From NCBI RefSeq assembly GCF_958298935.1, contig NC_084934.1, positions 3,226,501-3,290,500 of the forward strand: a stretch of 64,000 nucleotides of DNA, read 5' to 3'. Position 1 is the first letter of the stretch. Every line of letters starts with the position of its first letter. Origin of the DNA: Phragmites australis (Eukaryota; Streptophyta; Magnoliopsida; Poales; Poaceae). Shown here piece by piece: positions 45,575 through 57,533 of the stretch. Position numbers and translations under genes: made by a program. Under the pieces are notes generated by a model, which made no database searches, was not told the DNA's origin, and saw nothing but the letters and a program-made list of their open reading frames with translations.

Positions 45575-46448
45575 ATAGCTCCCGGACGGCACCCGATCAC
45601 AGCTCTTGAGCCACCTAGGACTCCAGTAGGATAAGCCAACGAGCCACCAAGGTAAGGCCTCACCACAAGCCTCTCTTTAGGTCACTTGCCATCGTCTTCA
45701 CTTTGGAGCTTGAGCCACCAAGGCAAGGGTCTCTGTGTCCCCGTACAAGTGTCTTGCCACCACTCTACACCATGTCGAAGGGTCAACAAGTATGAGCCAC
45801 CAGGGCTCACAGTGTCGGCGAGTCACTAAGACTTCAAGGTGCCAACATACCACTTGGTACAAGCTAGGATCAAGGATCAACGAGTCACCAAGACTTCAAG
45901 GTGCCAACATACCACTTGGTACAAGCTAGGATCACTTCTTGATCCCGTCTCTTGGCAGCAATAGCTAGACACAACTCTCTGTAGGCCTATTAGCGATAAT
46001 CATTCTCTAATCTTGTGCTTAATTATCTTGGATGATTACTTTTAGCACTTTGGTGGCTTAGATGTCTTCTCTAGTGTCTATGAGCTTCCCTGAACTGTAG
46101 CACACTAAAATGGCCGAGTGGAGGGTTTTTATAGCCTCATCTACATGAACTAGCCATTGCCCCAACGGTCAAAAAAGACTGTGAACACCAGATGATTCAA
46201 CGTTAACAACAGTACAAACACCAGACCATCCGGCGTGTACAGTAGCAAAAGGTACCCATTGGAACTCCACTCAAACTCATTTGTAAACACCGGATGTTCC
46301 AGTGTAACATTGAACTCCATCACCAAACTATTTAGTGTGTATACTTGAGCCAACTGAGCCACTTCTCACTGTGAATTTGTTCGGCATGTAGATCCTCTTA
46401 TCACCGAACCATCCAGTGTGCACAACCACACCAGATAAGCCATTGCAA
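45575..46448. mobile_element. LTR-like fragment related to the solo LTR at 31166
   Basis: The part 46150-46440 repeats themes such as ACCATCCGGCGTGTACA and ACACCGGATGTTCC, as in 32490-32660. The upstream part carries GAGCCACCAAGG repeats. No end or TSD could be placed. It also contains a 62-bp tandem duplication. Confidence 0.5.
45819..45942. repeat. 62-bp tandem duplication
   Basis: CGAGTCAC begins at 45819 and 45881, and the two 62-base units are nearly identical (CACTAAG against CACCAAG). Confidence 0.85.
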
Positions 46449-47970
46449 CGTAACACCCTGATTTTTCAAATTTCCCAAATCCCTAAAATTTTCCTAGATT
46501 TAAATTGAGTTTAAATAAATAGAATAGGATAAAACCTATTTTCTAAATTAAGTCCAAATTGACATATGTTATATTTGTTCATGCTGGATTAGTCATCAAG
46601 GGTTTCCTTTGTTCTTGTTTGGACTTGATTGTGGCTTTTGATTTGATATTTCTTTGCTTTGGTTTGATTTTCAAAAGGTTTAGAAATGAAAAAGAAAAAG
46701 AATAAAAACCTAATAGCTACTCAGGCTCACCCTCTTCCCCTGGCTTGCCTTGGCTCAGTCAGTCATACTACCTAGCGCTGCTCCTCCTGTCTCTCCCCGC
46801 TTGGGCCTACCTCTGGCATAGCTCAGCGCACCCGCTCCCACCTTCCACAGCCCGCGCCAGAACACGCCCCGCCGGAACCCGTCTTCGCGCCCGCGTTCAT
46901 CTCCATTTCGGAATCAACCCACTGCCGTGCCCGAGTGGAAATATGTCGCCGCCTAAGAGTCCCAGTCCACCCCGAGAGTCTCTCCACTGCCTATATAAAC
47001 CTAGGTCCTCTCCCGGTTCGCATCTCATCCCAAAGCCGTTGAAACCCGAGCAAATCTCGTCAAGATCCGATCGCTGTTGTAGCCATTAGTACCGCCTCGG
47101 TCTAGCTCAGTGTCAAACTGCCCCAGTGCTATCTTGCACCGTCTAAGCCACCCAACATAGCCACCTGCCCTCTCCGGAGCTCATGCCACCATTGCCTTTG
47201 CCTTTTGGTCACTCAATTCACCATCCCAACGAGGTCCCGAGCACCTCTGCCACCTCCGTCATCGTCGTGCATCTTCCCGAGCTGTGCTACCTGAGGTAAG
47301 CCCCAAAACGGATTTGTCGTGTTTCCCTTATCATGAACCGTCATTAGCTGACACGCCCTGTGGCTGGTGATGAGGTTCAGGTGTGTCTCCGGCCGTGTGA
47401 CGCTGTGCCCAACCTTGGTGCCCATGTGTTCTCCCCTTCCGGCCGCCCGACCCTCCCTGAGCCGCCCCGATCTATGTTGAGCGGTCGAGACTAGAACCCT
47501 TACATACCCCTTCATCCACCAGTTGCAAGATGCCACGTGGCACTCTTTAACCCAGTCAATGTCTCAACCTCGTCAACCGCCACCTCAGCACCACATCAGC
47601 GTTTTAGTCGATGTGTCAGCCTACGCGACAGCCCGGTTAGCCTCTACACAATAAAATAGGATTTTTAGTATAAAAATATTTCTAAATAATTCTGATAATT
47701 GGTAATTTTGTGAATAAACCCCTAAACTTTTCTATTTTCATAAAATCCACAATCTTTTTTCAATTTAGACACTAAACTTTTCCATATTTACAAGTAGGTC
47801 CCTCTATTTTTACAAAAAGGTCCCTAAACTTTCTGTTTGAGTGAAATTAAGTCCTTTTCTTTTTCAGATTTAATCCAAATCTTGTTTTTAGTGTATCATT
47901 TTTGTGTTAGCTCCTTTTCAGTGATTCATATATCGTTGGATTCATTTTTCAGAGCTCTATCATTTTGTGT
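46449..47970 (+). mobile_element. 5' part of a long gypsy LTR (Del/Tekay-like), truncated
   Basis: It begins CGTAACACCCTGATTTTTC, a variant of TGTAACACCC, and shows the same plan as the LTRs at 51308 and 57534: AT-rich start, GC-rich pyrimidine leader (46740-47560), then AT-rich text with AAACCCCTAAACTTTTC. The downstream half and terminus are missing; it abuts a gypsy pol relic at about 47970. Confidence 0.65.
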
Positions 47971-49990
47971 GAGAAGACTGCCTTGATTTTGTGGGCCTGA
48001 AGTAGTGGCTGAGCTTCTGAGAGGCCATTAGTGTGGTGTACAACAACTTCTGTGCCTATGGGTACCGAGCCTTCATCTTGTGTAGGACTTCACTAACATA
48101 GTATACTGGTCGCTAAAGACCACGCTCGATGACCAGGACTGCACTTGCCACCTATGGGGTAGTTGCAACATAGGGCAGGAGCTCCTCGTCTTGTCGAGAA
48201 GCGGTTAGTACTAGAGGGGAAGAAAGGTACCTTTTGAGCTTTTGGAATGCCACCTCCACTTCTAACGTCCACAGGAAGTGCTTGCTTTTCTATAGGAGCT
48301 TGAAGAGTGGCAGCCCCTTCTCTCCCATCCTTGAGATGAACCTACTCAAGGCCGCTACACACCCTGTTAGTTTCTGAACTTCCTTTAACCTGGTCGGAGA
48401 TCTCATCAGGTCAATGGCTCTGGCCTTGTCAGGATTTGCTTCTATTCCCCCATTGGATACGAGGAAACTAAGCAACTTCCCTGATGGGACTCCGAAGGTG
48501 GACTTCTCCGGGTTCAGCTTCATGCGGTACTTCCAAAGGTTGTTGAATATTTCCTGGATGTTCATGACCAGATCATCCCTGGTCCTGCTCTTTACAACCA
48601 CATCATCAGCATATGCCTTGAAATTTTGATCAAGCTGTGGTCGAATGATGAGCTGAAGGCATCGCTGGTAAGTGGCAATGACACATTTCAGACCAAAAGG
48701 CATTTTTACATAACAAAAGACCCTGAAAAGCATTACAAAAGCAGTATTCTTCTCATCTTCCCTGTACATGCTAATCTGATGGTACCACAAATGGGCCTCT
48801 AAGAAGCATAGCAGAGTGCTACCATGGTTGAGACAACAAGCTGGCTTAGGGAAGAGATCTTTCGAACATGCCTTGTTTAGGTTGGTAAAGTTGACACACA
48901 TCTTCCACTTACCATTGGATTTTCGGATAATGACAGGGTTAGCCAACCACTCTGGGTACTACACCTCTCGGATGAAGCCTTCTTCTAGGAGCTTGTCGAT
49001 CTCCTCATGAAGTGCTTCCTTTTGGTTGGGTGCGATCCAATACGCCTTTTGCTTTACTGATCACGTGTCAAGTCGCACGGACAACTTGTGCTCGATCACG
49101 TCCCTAGGGACTCCAAGCATATCCGGCGAAGTGCAAGAAAAAACATTCACGTTGGCCTGGAGGGAAGTGATGAGCTTGAGTCCCTATTTTGGGTCCAGGT
49201 CGGCCTCAATTTGGACCGTTCTAGATGGGTCGGTGTCATTTAGGCATACTACTTTGAGTGGATCATCTGGATTTTTGACAACGTGGACCTTCTTCGAGTG
49301 ACCACTGGGACCAGTATTCTCGAGCTACGGCCCAGGAATTAGCTCGACTATGTCGAGGCTCCTCTTGTCACAGTGTAGGGTCATCTTTTGGTTGCCTAAA
49401 ATGGTGATATCTCCCTTGGGACCAGGGATCTTGATTTCCTCGTATGCAAAGTGGGTGATGACCATGAACTGGGCTAACGCTGGTCACCCTAGGATCACGT
49501 TGTAAGAGGTCCCGAAGTCCGCTATGTCAAGCAGGATCCTCTCAGCCTTAAAGTTGTTTTCCAAATCAAAACTGACGGGCAGTGCGATCTACCCCATCGG
49601 CTTGGTTGAGGAGCCACAGGTGATCCCAAAGAAAGGAGGAGATGGTTTCAACACACTCCTCGGGATTGCAGGGCATCTAGCACATTAACAAAGAGGAGGT
49701 TGATGGAGCTCCCTCCATCGACCAACAAATGCACCATGCGGATATTGTGCGGTGTGGATTCGACCACGATGGGGTAACATCTGGGACGCTTGACATATGT
49801 GGGGTGGTCCATCTGGCTGAAGTTTAGGAGTACCTTCGACCATTTTAGTCATGAACTCGGACCCAGCATGGTCACACGTACCGCACGCACCACCGATTTG
49901 TATTCCCTATTTGAGGAATATGTCATGGCACCCTCAAAGACGGTGGACCATGTGCTCAGCTTGTTGGAAACCCAGAGCTGACAGGTCGGG
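47971..49990 (-). pseudogene. Ty3/gypsy pol, Tat lineage (protease to RNase H start)
   Basis: The minus strand reads protease LLVDGGSSINLLF (about 49730), with the catalytic Asp in place, and FGTSYNVILG. Reverse transcriptase follows: WLANPVIIRKSNGKWKMCVN, MPFGLKC and AYADDVVVKSRT (about 48945-48600), where the usual YVDD is YADD. NPEKSTFGVPSGKLLSF and VQKLTGCVAALSRFISRMG follow. The RT frame 48290-48946 is open for 218 codons. Further left the RNase H start is recognisable before truncation near 47971. The order and the words fit the Tat lineage. Integrase is absent. Confidence 0.87.
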
Positions 49991-50059
49991 GTTGGCCCAT
50001 CTTCACCATTATTATCGTGCGTAGGTTTGCGACCCCCAAGCTCTTTGTCGATGATGCCT

Positions 50060-51300
50060 TGTATGACCTTGCATTCGGTTATGTCATGTGCATTGTGTGG
50101 TGGATCGAGCAGTAGCCTCTGCCCTTCTTATTGTCCTTCTTCTAGAAGCATCGACGTGGGTGGTTGATCTGCTCGACCGCCATGACGCAGGTGAATCAAC
50201 CTTGCGCTTGTTCTTATTTTTCTTCCTCTATCTAGTCCCTTTGGAAGAGGCAAGCAGCCTAGGGGCTATCTATCGCTTCACGCCGGTCTATCGCTCTCCG
50301 GCCTCAACAGCCTGCTTGAACTTGCCCATGAGCTCAAAGAGCTCGGTAGTGCTTCGAACCTTCTTGGTGGCTAGCTTTTCGACCATCTTCTGGTCTCTAA
50401 TCCCCCTTCAAAACATGGTGACCATGGACATGCCTGTGATCTTTTGAATAGTACTACAACATTTGGTGAAACACTAGATGTAATCTCGTAGAGATTTGCC
50501 CTGTCGCTGCCTGAGCTGGTACAGGTTATCCTTAACCCCTAGTTAGGTGTAGGTTCCCTAGAAGTTAGCGATGAAATGCTCACATAAATGTTCCTAGGAA
50601 TGAACTGACCGCGAAGGAGGTTCATGAGCCATGATCAAGGTGAACCGGTTAGGGCGGTCGAGAAATAGACTGCCATGACCTTCTTGTTGCCTCTCATGGC
50701 CTGCACCATTGTGGAGTAAATCTACAGGAACTCCTCCGGGTTAGTCGACCTATTGTACTTTAAGATAGGATAGACCAGAACTTGTCTGGCCAGCGCACCT
50801 CTCATAGCTGGAAAGAAAAGGCATTACACCTCGTCCCATAATGGGGAGCCGCTCGATGATGGGCAGCTTCACGCAACTGAGGAGAGAGCCATTGGTCTCA
50901 TGGCCCTAGCGAGAGGACAGAGGATCCTGACATTTCCCTTTGAAGGCAAGGCAAGTGACAGGGCCACTTGCCCTTTTCCTGCTCTGGCCGGGCATGGTCC
51001 TCCTATTTCTGGGTGACCCTCTGGCCTTGCATTATGTCATGGAGGTTACGGTGGCACAGCGAGTCATTCAAGTCAGCAGATGGACTGTCCCAACATGGTG
51101 GTGGCCTCCTCATACTCCAGGAAGCATGGGTTCCCTCCTAAAGTTGAGCCCACTACAAACCCTGCCGATCACCACCTCGTCCACTCCTTATGGTGGACGG
51201 AGTGGCGACTGCCATGGTCTTGAGCTAGGTGGTCTCTACCAAGAGGGCGAGTTCGCGCAACCATGATGCTATCGGTGTACTCACCAGTATGACCACACGT
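50060..51300 (-). pseudogene. Ty3/gypsy gag of the same Tat relic
   Basis: The minus strand contains FIANF-like text, LRQRQGKSLRDYI, FTKCCSTIQKITGMS and ELFELMGKFKQAVEAGE, the Retrotrans_gag pattern of Tat elements (about 50600-50300). Frame changes and stops are many. The stretch 50940-51300 is probably the N-terminal gag but shows no firm motif. Confidence 0.7.
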
Positions 51301-51307
51301 GGGTGGC

Positions 51308-54162
51308 TGTAACACCATTATTTTTACAATTTTCTAAAAAAATTTAGAATGTAATTATGGTTTATCTTTGTAGAATAGGTTAAAACCTATTTTCTAGAAT
51401 AAATTTCATTTTGACATAGGTTATATTTTTATGTTGCATACATGCTGGAGTAGATGAATTAGAGTTTTATGGTGTGGAAAATAATTTTTGAAAACCTTGA
51501 GGTGCGCTGCTAGAATTTTGGAAAAGTTTGAAAAAGCCTTTTACAAAAAGAAAATCTCTTCTCTTTCCTCCTTTGGGCCTAATCTCCCTTTCCTCTTCTC
51601 TTATTCTTTCTTTTTCCCTGCGGCCCACTCTTCTTTCTCCCAGTCGAAGCTTGCTATCCAAGCCCACACCGGCTCCCACTTCTCCTCCCGCCTGGGCTGC
51701 TCGGTGACCCGTCCCGTGCCCGCCTCCTGCCTGGGTAGGCCAAAGGCCAGGTCCATTGCAGCCACCCCCACCTCACTATGGCGCCCCTAGTGGAAACCTG
51801 CCTTCCTTTGCTGTTTAGCACCCGTGAGCTGCTATCTCCTTCCTCCTCATGCCCGAGCTAGACAAGTGTCGCGCTCAACTCGGAAACGAACCCCACTGCC
51901 TCCCGGAGCCTGTATCCCAATGAACTCTCGAGCTTATCCGATTGCCCCACGTGATTTCCCCACCTTTATAAGCTCGCACCCCCTCCTTTTGATCTATTTT
52001 CGCCAAAACCCTAGCTCACTGTGGCCCATCTCCATTGTCGCTCGGCCGAGGATCGCCGCTGGACGATTTCACCGCTTATTGCCACATCCAAGTCACCTGT
52101 GAGGTTCACCATCGCCCACCTCGTGCGCCAATGCTTTCAGTTTTGCTACCCGTCCACTAGAGCACCTTCCCCAACACGTTCCTATGCGCCGCCACCGCCT
52201 CTATTGCTATCAACTGTCTTCCCTTGCCATGCCACCAAAGGTAAGCCATCAAACGGGTTCCCAGTGCCCCTAGCTATGTTCTCCACCGCGCACCGCCATT
52301 CTCTGAGGCTGGCGATGAGGTCTCTGTCATTCTTTGATGAGTCCGCTAACGTGGTTCCCCTCCCGCCACCGTGTCTTGCTCTGCCACCGGGGCCAATTTC
52401 CTCTCCTCTCTCCTTCATTGTCTAATCTAGCACTGACTATCAAGATTAGATCCAACTTACCCCTTTGTCGATCCAATCGTGCGCCACCTCATGTCACTTC
52501 ATAACCCAGTCATCATCCACCTCACCACGCCACGTCAGTTGGTCACATCAATGACACCCACCAACCTATCAAGCCACGTTAGCAGAGCCTTTACCAAGTT
52601 AGCCTGATTTGTTTTTCATTAGAGAAAATAGTCAGCTATCTTATAGTACCTTTTTCATAAATGTTAGCTATTGTTTGGTGTCTTGTTGTTAGTTAGTTTT
52701 GTTGTGTGTGTTTTCGGTGTGATTCGAGAGCAGACGAGGAGTAATTTGAGAATCTCCAAGACCAAGTCTTTGAAAAGTCTAAGCAACAAGCAGGAAGAGG
52801 AAAGTGTCCTTGAACATGCTGATCCGAGTTTTTCAAATAAGTTCTTTATTTCAAAGAAGCATGGTGAAAATTTTGAATCCCATTTACTTATAGCACCCTG
52901 TTCCACATATTCCTTGTTGCCTAGTTGTTAGTAGTGGTTATGATGGGAAGCTTATACTTAGCCTTGCACAGGAGTATGGATGGATTATTGGTTAAACATG
53001 ACTAATGAACTATGCACCTATGAGTTGGAAAATTCTGGTAACGGTATAACAACATGGAACCTTAGGCCTTGAGCAAAGAGGAGTTGGTGACGGTTTTATA
53101 GTTATGTTGTTGTTTTGGTATTTACACAAGTGATCTAAGTAAGGACCAGTTCGTGGAACGATAACCCAAGAAGTAACTACCAACCATGAGGCCTTGTATG
53201 GATAGGCTTGGCCTATTAATTAGCAGATCCTTAGCATAGAATGAGCCACTAGTGTTGTAGTGGAAGGGAAGAATGAAACTTTCTAGAGCTACAAGGCACA
53301 AGAGGGGGCTTCTAGGTTGTGTGACACCACTTTGATGGCGGTGAAATCTTAGCGGTCTTATTCTTGTTGGGAGGATACTTTGTAATGATCTTGTAGTGAT
53401 TTTTTGGCCGAGACACTAGAGGCGTGTGTTAAGTGTCTTGCAAACACAGCAACATAGAAATCACGACTCGTGGGGAAAGCTGGACAACCTCTACAGAGTG
53501 CAGAATCTTATATATTAGTCATGCTTATGGTTATAAGAGGCTTGGATCCTCACATGATTAGTTGGTTTGGTTCGGTTTGGGTTGTTGGTGTGATGTTACC
53601 TATGATAGGTATCAAGTTAGTTGGTTGGGGAACCTGATGTGGTTTCAGATAGTTAAGAAACATATAGAGATGTTTCTAGGAGATAGAATTCTAGTGATGA
53701 ATCACCTAGTTAAATAGGTTGTTTTTATAACTCTACGATAGCATAGTTGGAATTTATGTAAATTTAATCTGCTATAGCATGTTCCTTTATTTAAGCTTGC
53801 ATGTCATTTATTTCTCACACTTGCAGAGTATGATATGTACTCACACTTGCTATTTATATCCAAATATACATCTAATGCTGCTCAGATAATGAAGGAGAAC
53901 CAGACTACTACATTGATGAAGATGGAGAATTCTAGGCTGGTGGACCCTCGTTCAATTGCCTATGGAAGATAGGAGCTTCATTATGTTTTTCTAGTATGCT
54001 TTAGTTAAAGACTTTGAGGTCTTTCTATTTTGTTTAAATTGAATGTTGCAATAATGACATTGTGTGTGATACATTGATGAAGTTGCTGCATGTATGAAAC
54101 TTTATTCTGGCATACATGTGGTTTACATCTGGTTTTATTCCTTTATAAAACCGGGCGTGACA
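51308..54162 (+). mobile_element. 5' LTR of the Del/Tekay-like element (2,855 bp)
   Basis: It starts TGTAACACC and ends ATAAAACCGGGCGTGACA. The middle has a GC-rich leader at 51580-52600. The downstream half is colinear with 22580-24119. Confidence 0.85.
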
Positions 54163-54185
54163 AAGTTAGCATCAAAACCGTGTTG
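54163..54185 (+). other. Decayed primer binding site
   Basis: AGTTAGCATCAAAACCGTG directly after the LTR matches the usual GTTGGTATCAGAGC of gypsy elements with several transitions, and the following TGTCTGTAGGATGCAAGCC is the usual next text. The changes are mostly G to A. Confidence 0.6.
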
Positions 54186-54346
54186 TCTGTAGGATGCAAG
54201 CCTAGTTAGAATGGTTGAACCTTAAGGATTATTTTGGTTCAGAAAACTATTTTTAAAAACTCTGTCTTGGCTTTTCTATGCTTTTCTTGGCTGATTCTGT
54301 TTAAACCCTATTACTAACTTCTTCTTTCCCTTTCAAAATGTTGTAG

Positions 54347-55180
54347 ATGGCTCGTGCCCATCTAATTGCATGCAAGAACACAGGTGGTTGTCTCCATGCT
54401 CGACCGTTGACCCTGACCCATGCTATGGCTTTTGCAAGACCGCACTCGCCCCGTGTTCAGCATTGGAGCCGCGTCTACCACAGCGATGGATGCTGCGCAG
54501 GATGGTTCCCCACAAAGCTTTGAGAGATACTTCATAGTCTGGGATCTGAGAAGGCACCAGAGTACGCAGGAGTAAAGACTGAGTATGCGGATGCTCCTTG
54601 TGAGTGGAAAGTTGAAGTGGTGATATATGGTTCGCTACCAGAGCATGGAGCCTACGAGGTGACAAGAATCCACCATGCCATATCACCAAGAGGTAGCTTT
54701 GAAGCTGGAATCCGTGACACCGCATGCCAAGCCCTTCTGGTCCTATACCACCACTACATCGATGACCTAATCTTCACTCAATTCATCCACTACCCTCAGC
54801 ACATCAGTGGCTTCACCGACATCCCACCCACCCCATCAGCACAAAAGTCACTACCAAGCTTGGAGAGTAGACTGCCCTAGCATTGGAGCTGAGTCGTGAG
54901 CTGGATCGTACCGCTGAGGAGTTGCAATATGTTAGAGGTAAGCTAGCTCAGGCACAGAGTGAGCTATGCAACAAGAAGCGCCACCACTAGAACTATTGAG
55001 AATCTTCTTCTTCTAACTCTGAGTCGGAGGAGGAGACTCTGCGTTCTCCGCCTCGCCTCTGGGCCTGTCATTTCCCAACACCGGCACCATGAGGTTTCTG
55101 CAGAGTTATGTGTTCATTTAGGAGGTTGGCCTTTTAGATGTTATAAGTCATTAGAATCGTGTGCTAGTTAGTGAGTTAGT
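54347..55180 (+). pseudogene. Extra ORF between primer site and gag
   Basis: From ATG 54347 the frame reads MARAHLIACKNTGGCLHARP, which has the spacing of a histone H3 tail (MAR, then A, K, TGG, then L at the same positions). After a stop near 54520 it continues with EYAGVKTEYADAPCEWKVEV, RGSFEAGIRDTACQALLVLY and YPQHISGFTDIPPTP. Extra ORFs upstream of gag occur in some plant gypsy elements. The function of this one is unknown and the H3 similarity is short. Confidence 0.5.
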
Positions 55181-55384
55181 TGAGTTTAGTGGTGTGCTAT
55201 GTAATGATTTGGATATTTGTTTGAGTGTGTGATATATTATGAATAACTTCTTCACAAATGCATCCTTATAATAATATTTATATATCAGTTAGTTTGGGTA
55301 TCTATCTCTATTTATCTTTAATTGTCCTTGCTACTGTTGTTCTACCTTCTTCCTCTTCTCCTCATCTTCTCATGTCTATGTTAG

Positions 55385-56470
55385 ATGGTGAACCTAAGAA
55401 ACCGCACCAACACTTATGATAATGCTTGTGATGGACAAGGCAATGGCAATACGCCTCCTCCACTGCAGCCTTCCCTTGAGCAGCTTCTGGCAGTGTAAAC
55501 ACAGATTCTACAAGGAGTGGCCCAGTCAATGGCCCAAATGTAGCAAAATCACCTCGTCGCTGCCCCTGCAACGCCACAGCTTCCCCATGACAAGCTCGGA
55601 GAGTTCCAAAGGAATAAGCCACCCACCTTCTCTTATGCTGTTGAACCTATGGATGTCGATGACTAGCTCAAGGTCATTGAGAAGAAGCTTTCAGTCGCTC
55701 GGTGCAACATCAGGGAGAAAGTTTGTTCGCTTCACACCAACTAATGGGACTTGCCGCAGACTAGTAGGATGCCTATATCACTGCTCTTGAAGAACCTGAC
55801 AGCATTAACTAGCAGGAGTTCAAGAATGTCTTCCGTCCTCATCATGTACCCCAAGGAGCTATCAAGATGAAGAGAAAGGAATTCCTAGCACTCAAGCAAG
55901 GAGGAATGACTATAAGTGAGTATGTCACTAGATTCACTCAGCTGTCTCAGTATGCACTAGAAGATGTGGATACCGATGAGAAGCAAAACTGATTCTTGAA
56001 AGGACTGAATGATGGACTGCAATATTCTCTAGCCTCTCATGATTTTAAGAACTTTGAGGCCCTTGTAGATCGTGCTCTTACCTTGGAGCACAAGAGAAAA
56101 AAGATTGAGTGCAGGTGAAACATGGACCACCCAGGTTAGTCAGGCAGCAACACCAAGCCCCGTTATGACTCCTCTCAGTCTGGATCTATGAATCGTTCTA
56201 GTTAGCAATTCAGTCAGCCTAGGACCCAGTCTACAAATCAAAGCTCCTCCAGGAATGTAGGACAGTACCAGCGCTCCAACTTCCAAGCACCTCGCAATTC
56301 AAGCCAGACCCCTCGAAGGAACACCAACATTAGCATCAACACTTAAGACTCCACCAAAGGAAATCCTTGTTTCCAATGTGGAGCAGAGGGACACTTTGCC
56401 TACCAATGTCCTCAGAGACGTCAAAGTCAGCCACCCGCCCAAGGAGCAAACTAGCAGAAGTGCAATGGGA
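55385..56470 (+). pseudogene. Del/Tekay gag
   Basis: ATG 55385 opens MVNLRNRTNTYDN; PPLQPSLEQLLAV, a Met/Gln stretch and FSYAVEPMDVDD with LKVIEKKLSVARCN follow. In shifted frames FKNVFRPHHVPQGAIKMKRK and ISEYVTRFTQLSQYA continue the Retrotrans_gag domain (55815-55950). A CCHC knuckle CFQCGAEGHFAYQC is at 56368-56409. Stops occur near 55497, 55541, 55663, 55741 and 55990. Confidence 0.85.
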
Positions 56471-56514
56471 ATCAACCCCAGAATCAAGCAAAGCATAATG
56501 TTGCTAGAGGCCTT

Positions 56515-57533
56515 GTGAACCATGTGGCAGTTGATGAAGCTCAAGATGCATTAGATGTCATGATCGATATGTTTCTTATCAACTCCAACCCCGCAATAGT
56601 GTCATTTGATTCTAGAGCATTGCATTATTTTATGTCAACCAAGTATGTGGTAAGATATAATTTACCTATATCTCTTATGAAGCATAGAATGATTGTTAGC
56701 TCTCTAGGTAGAGAAATGAAAGGAATGCGTGTATGCCCTAACCTTAGTATTAAAATAAGGGGGGAGGGGTAGAATTTTCTGCAAACCTGATCATATTGGA
56801 ATCCAAAGGATAGATATCATTCTAGGAATTGATTGGTTAACCAAATACAATGGAGTTATCGACTGTGCAAAAAATGCCATTCGTTTGACTGCTAAAGAAC
56901 GAAAAGAAGTGGAATATGTTGCAGAAGTACTGTCAATGGCCAGAGGGATAGTAAATGAAGCTGATGGAAATCCAATCAAGAACATTCGAGCTGTATGCGA
57001 ATATCAGGATGGATTCTCAGATGATTTGCTAGGTATACCACCAGACCGTGACATCGAGTTTGTTATAGAACTAGTACCTGATACGGCTCCTATTTAATCA
57101 GTTAGTGGAACTTAAAGAACAATTGCAAGAGTTATCAGACAAAGGTTATATCTGACCTAATTCATCACCATGGGGTGCACCAGTAATTTTTGTACCCAAG
57201 AAGGATGGTAGCCAAAGGATGTGTATAGATTATTGAGCCTTGAATGATGTAACCATCAAGAACAAAATACCCTCTTCCTAGGATCGATGGCTTATTTGAT
57301 CAGCTAAGAGGTGCATCTGTGTTCTCCAAGATTAATCTGCACTTAGGATATCATCAGTTGAAGATTCGAGCATCAGACATACCTAAAACCACTTTCATCA
57401 CCTGTTGTGGACTATATGACTATACGGGCATGTCTCTCGGATAGACCAATGCCCCTGCCTACTTCATATATTTGATGAATAATGTATTTATGGAACACCT
57501 GGATAAGTTTGTAGTAGTCTTTATCGATGGCAT
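56515..57533 (+). pseudogene. Del/Tekay protease and first half of reverse transcriptase
   Basis: The protease block reads VSFDSRALHYFMS (Asp at 56608), where DSGASH is expected, so the active-site Gly is lost. IDIILGIDWLTKYNGVIDCA follows (56810-56870). RT starts near 57090 with LKEQLQELSDKGYI, WGAPVIFVPKKDG and RMCIDY. It passes [20 protein letters not shown] (57285-57345) and [19 protein letters not shown], then ends at VVVFIDG, the first part of the catalytic DD motif, where the solo LTR begins. Confidence 0.9.

Noticed and set aside
48414..48629. Plus-strand open frame in the Tat region
   Set aside because: Antisense of the recognised reverse transcriptase on the minus strand.
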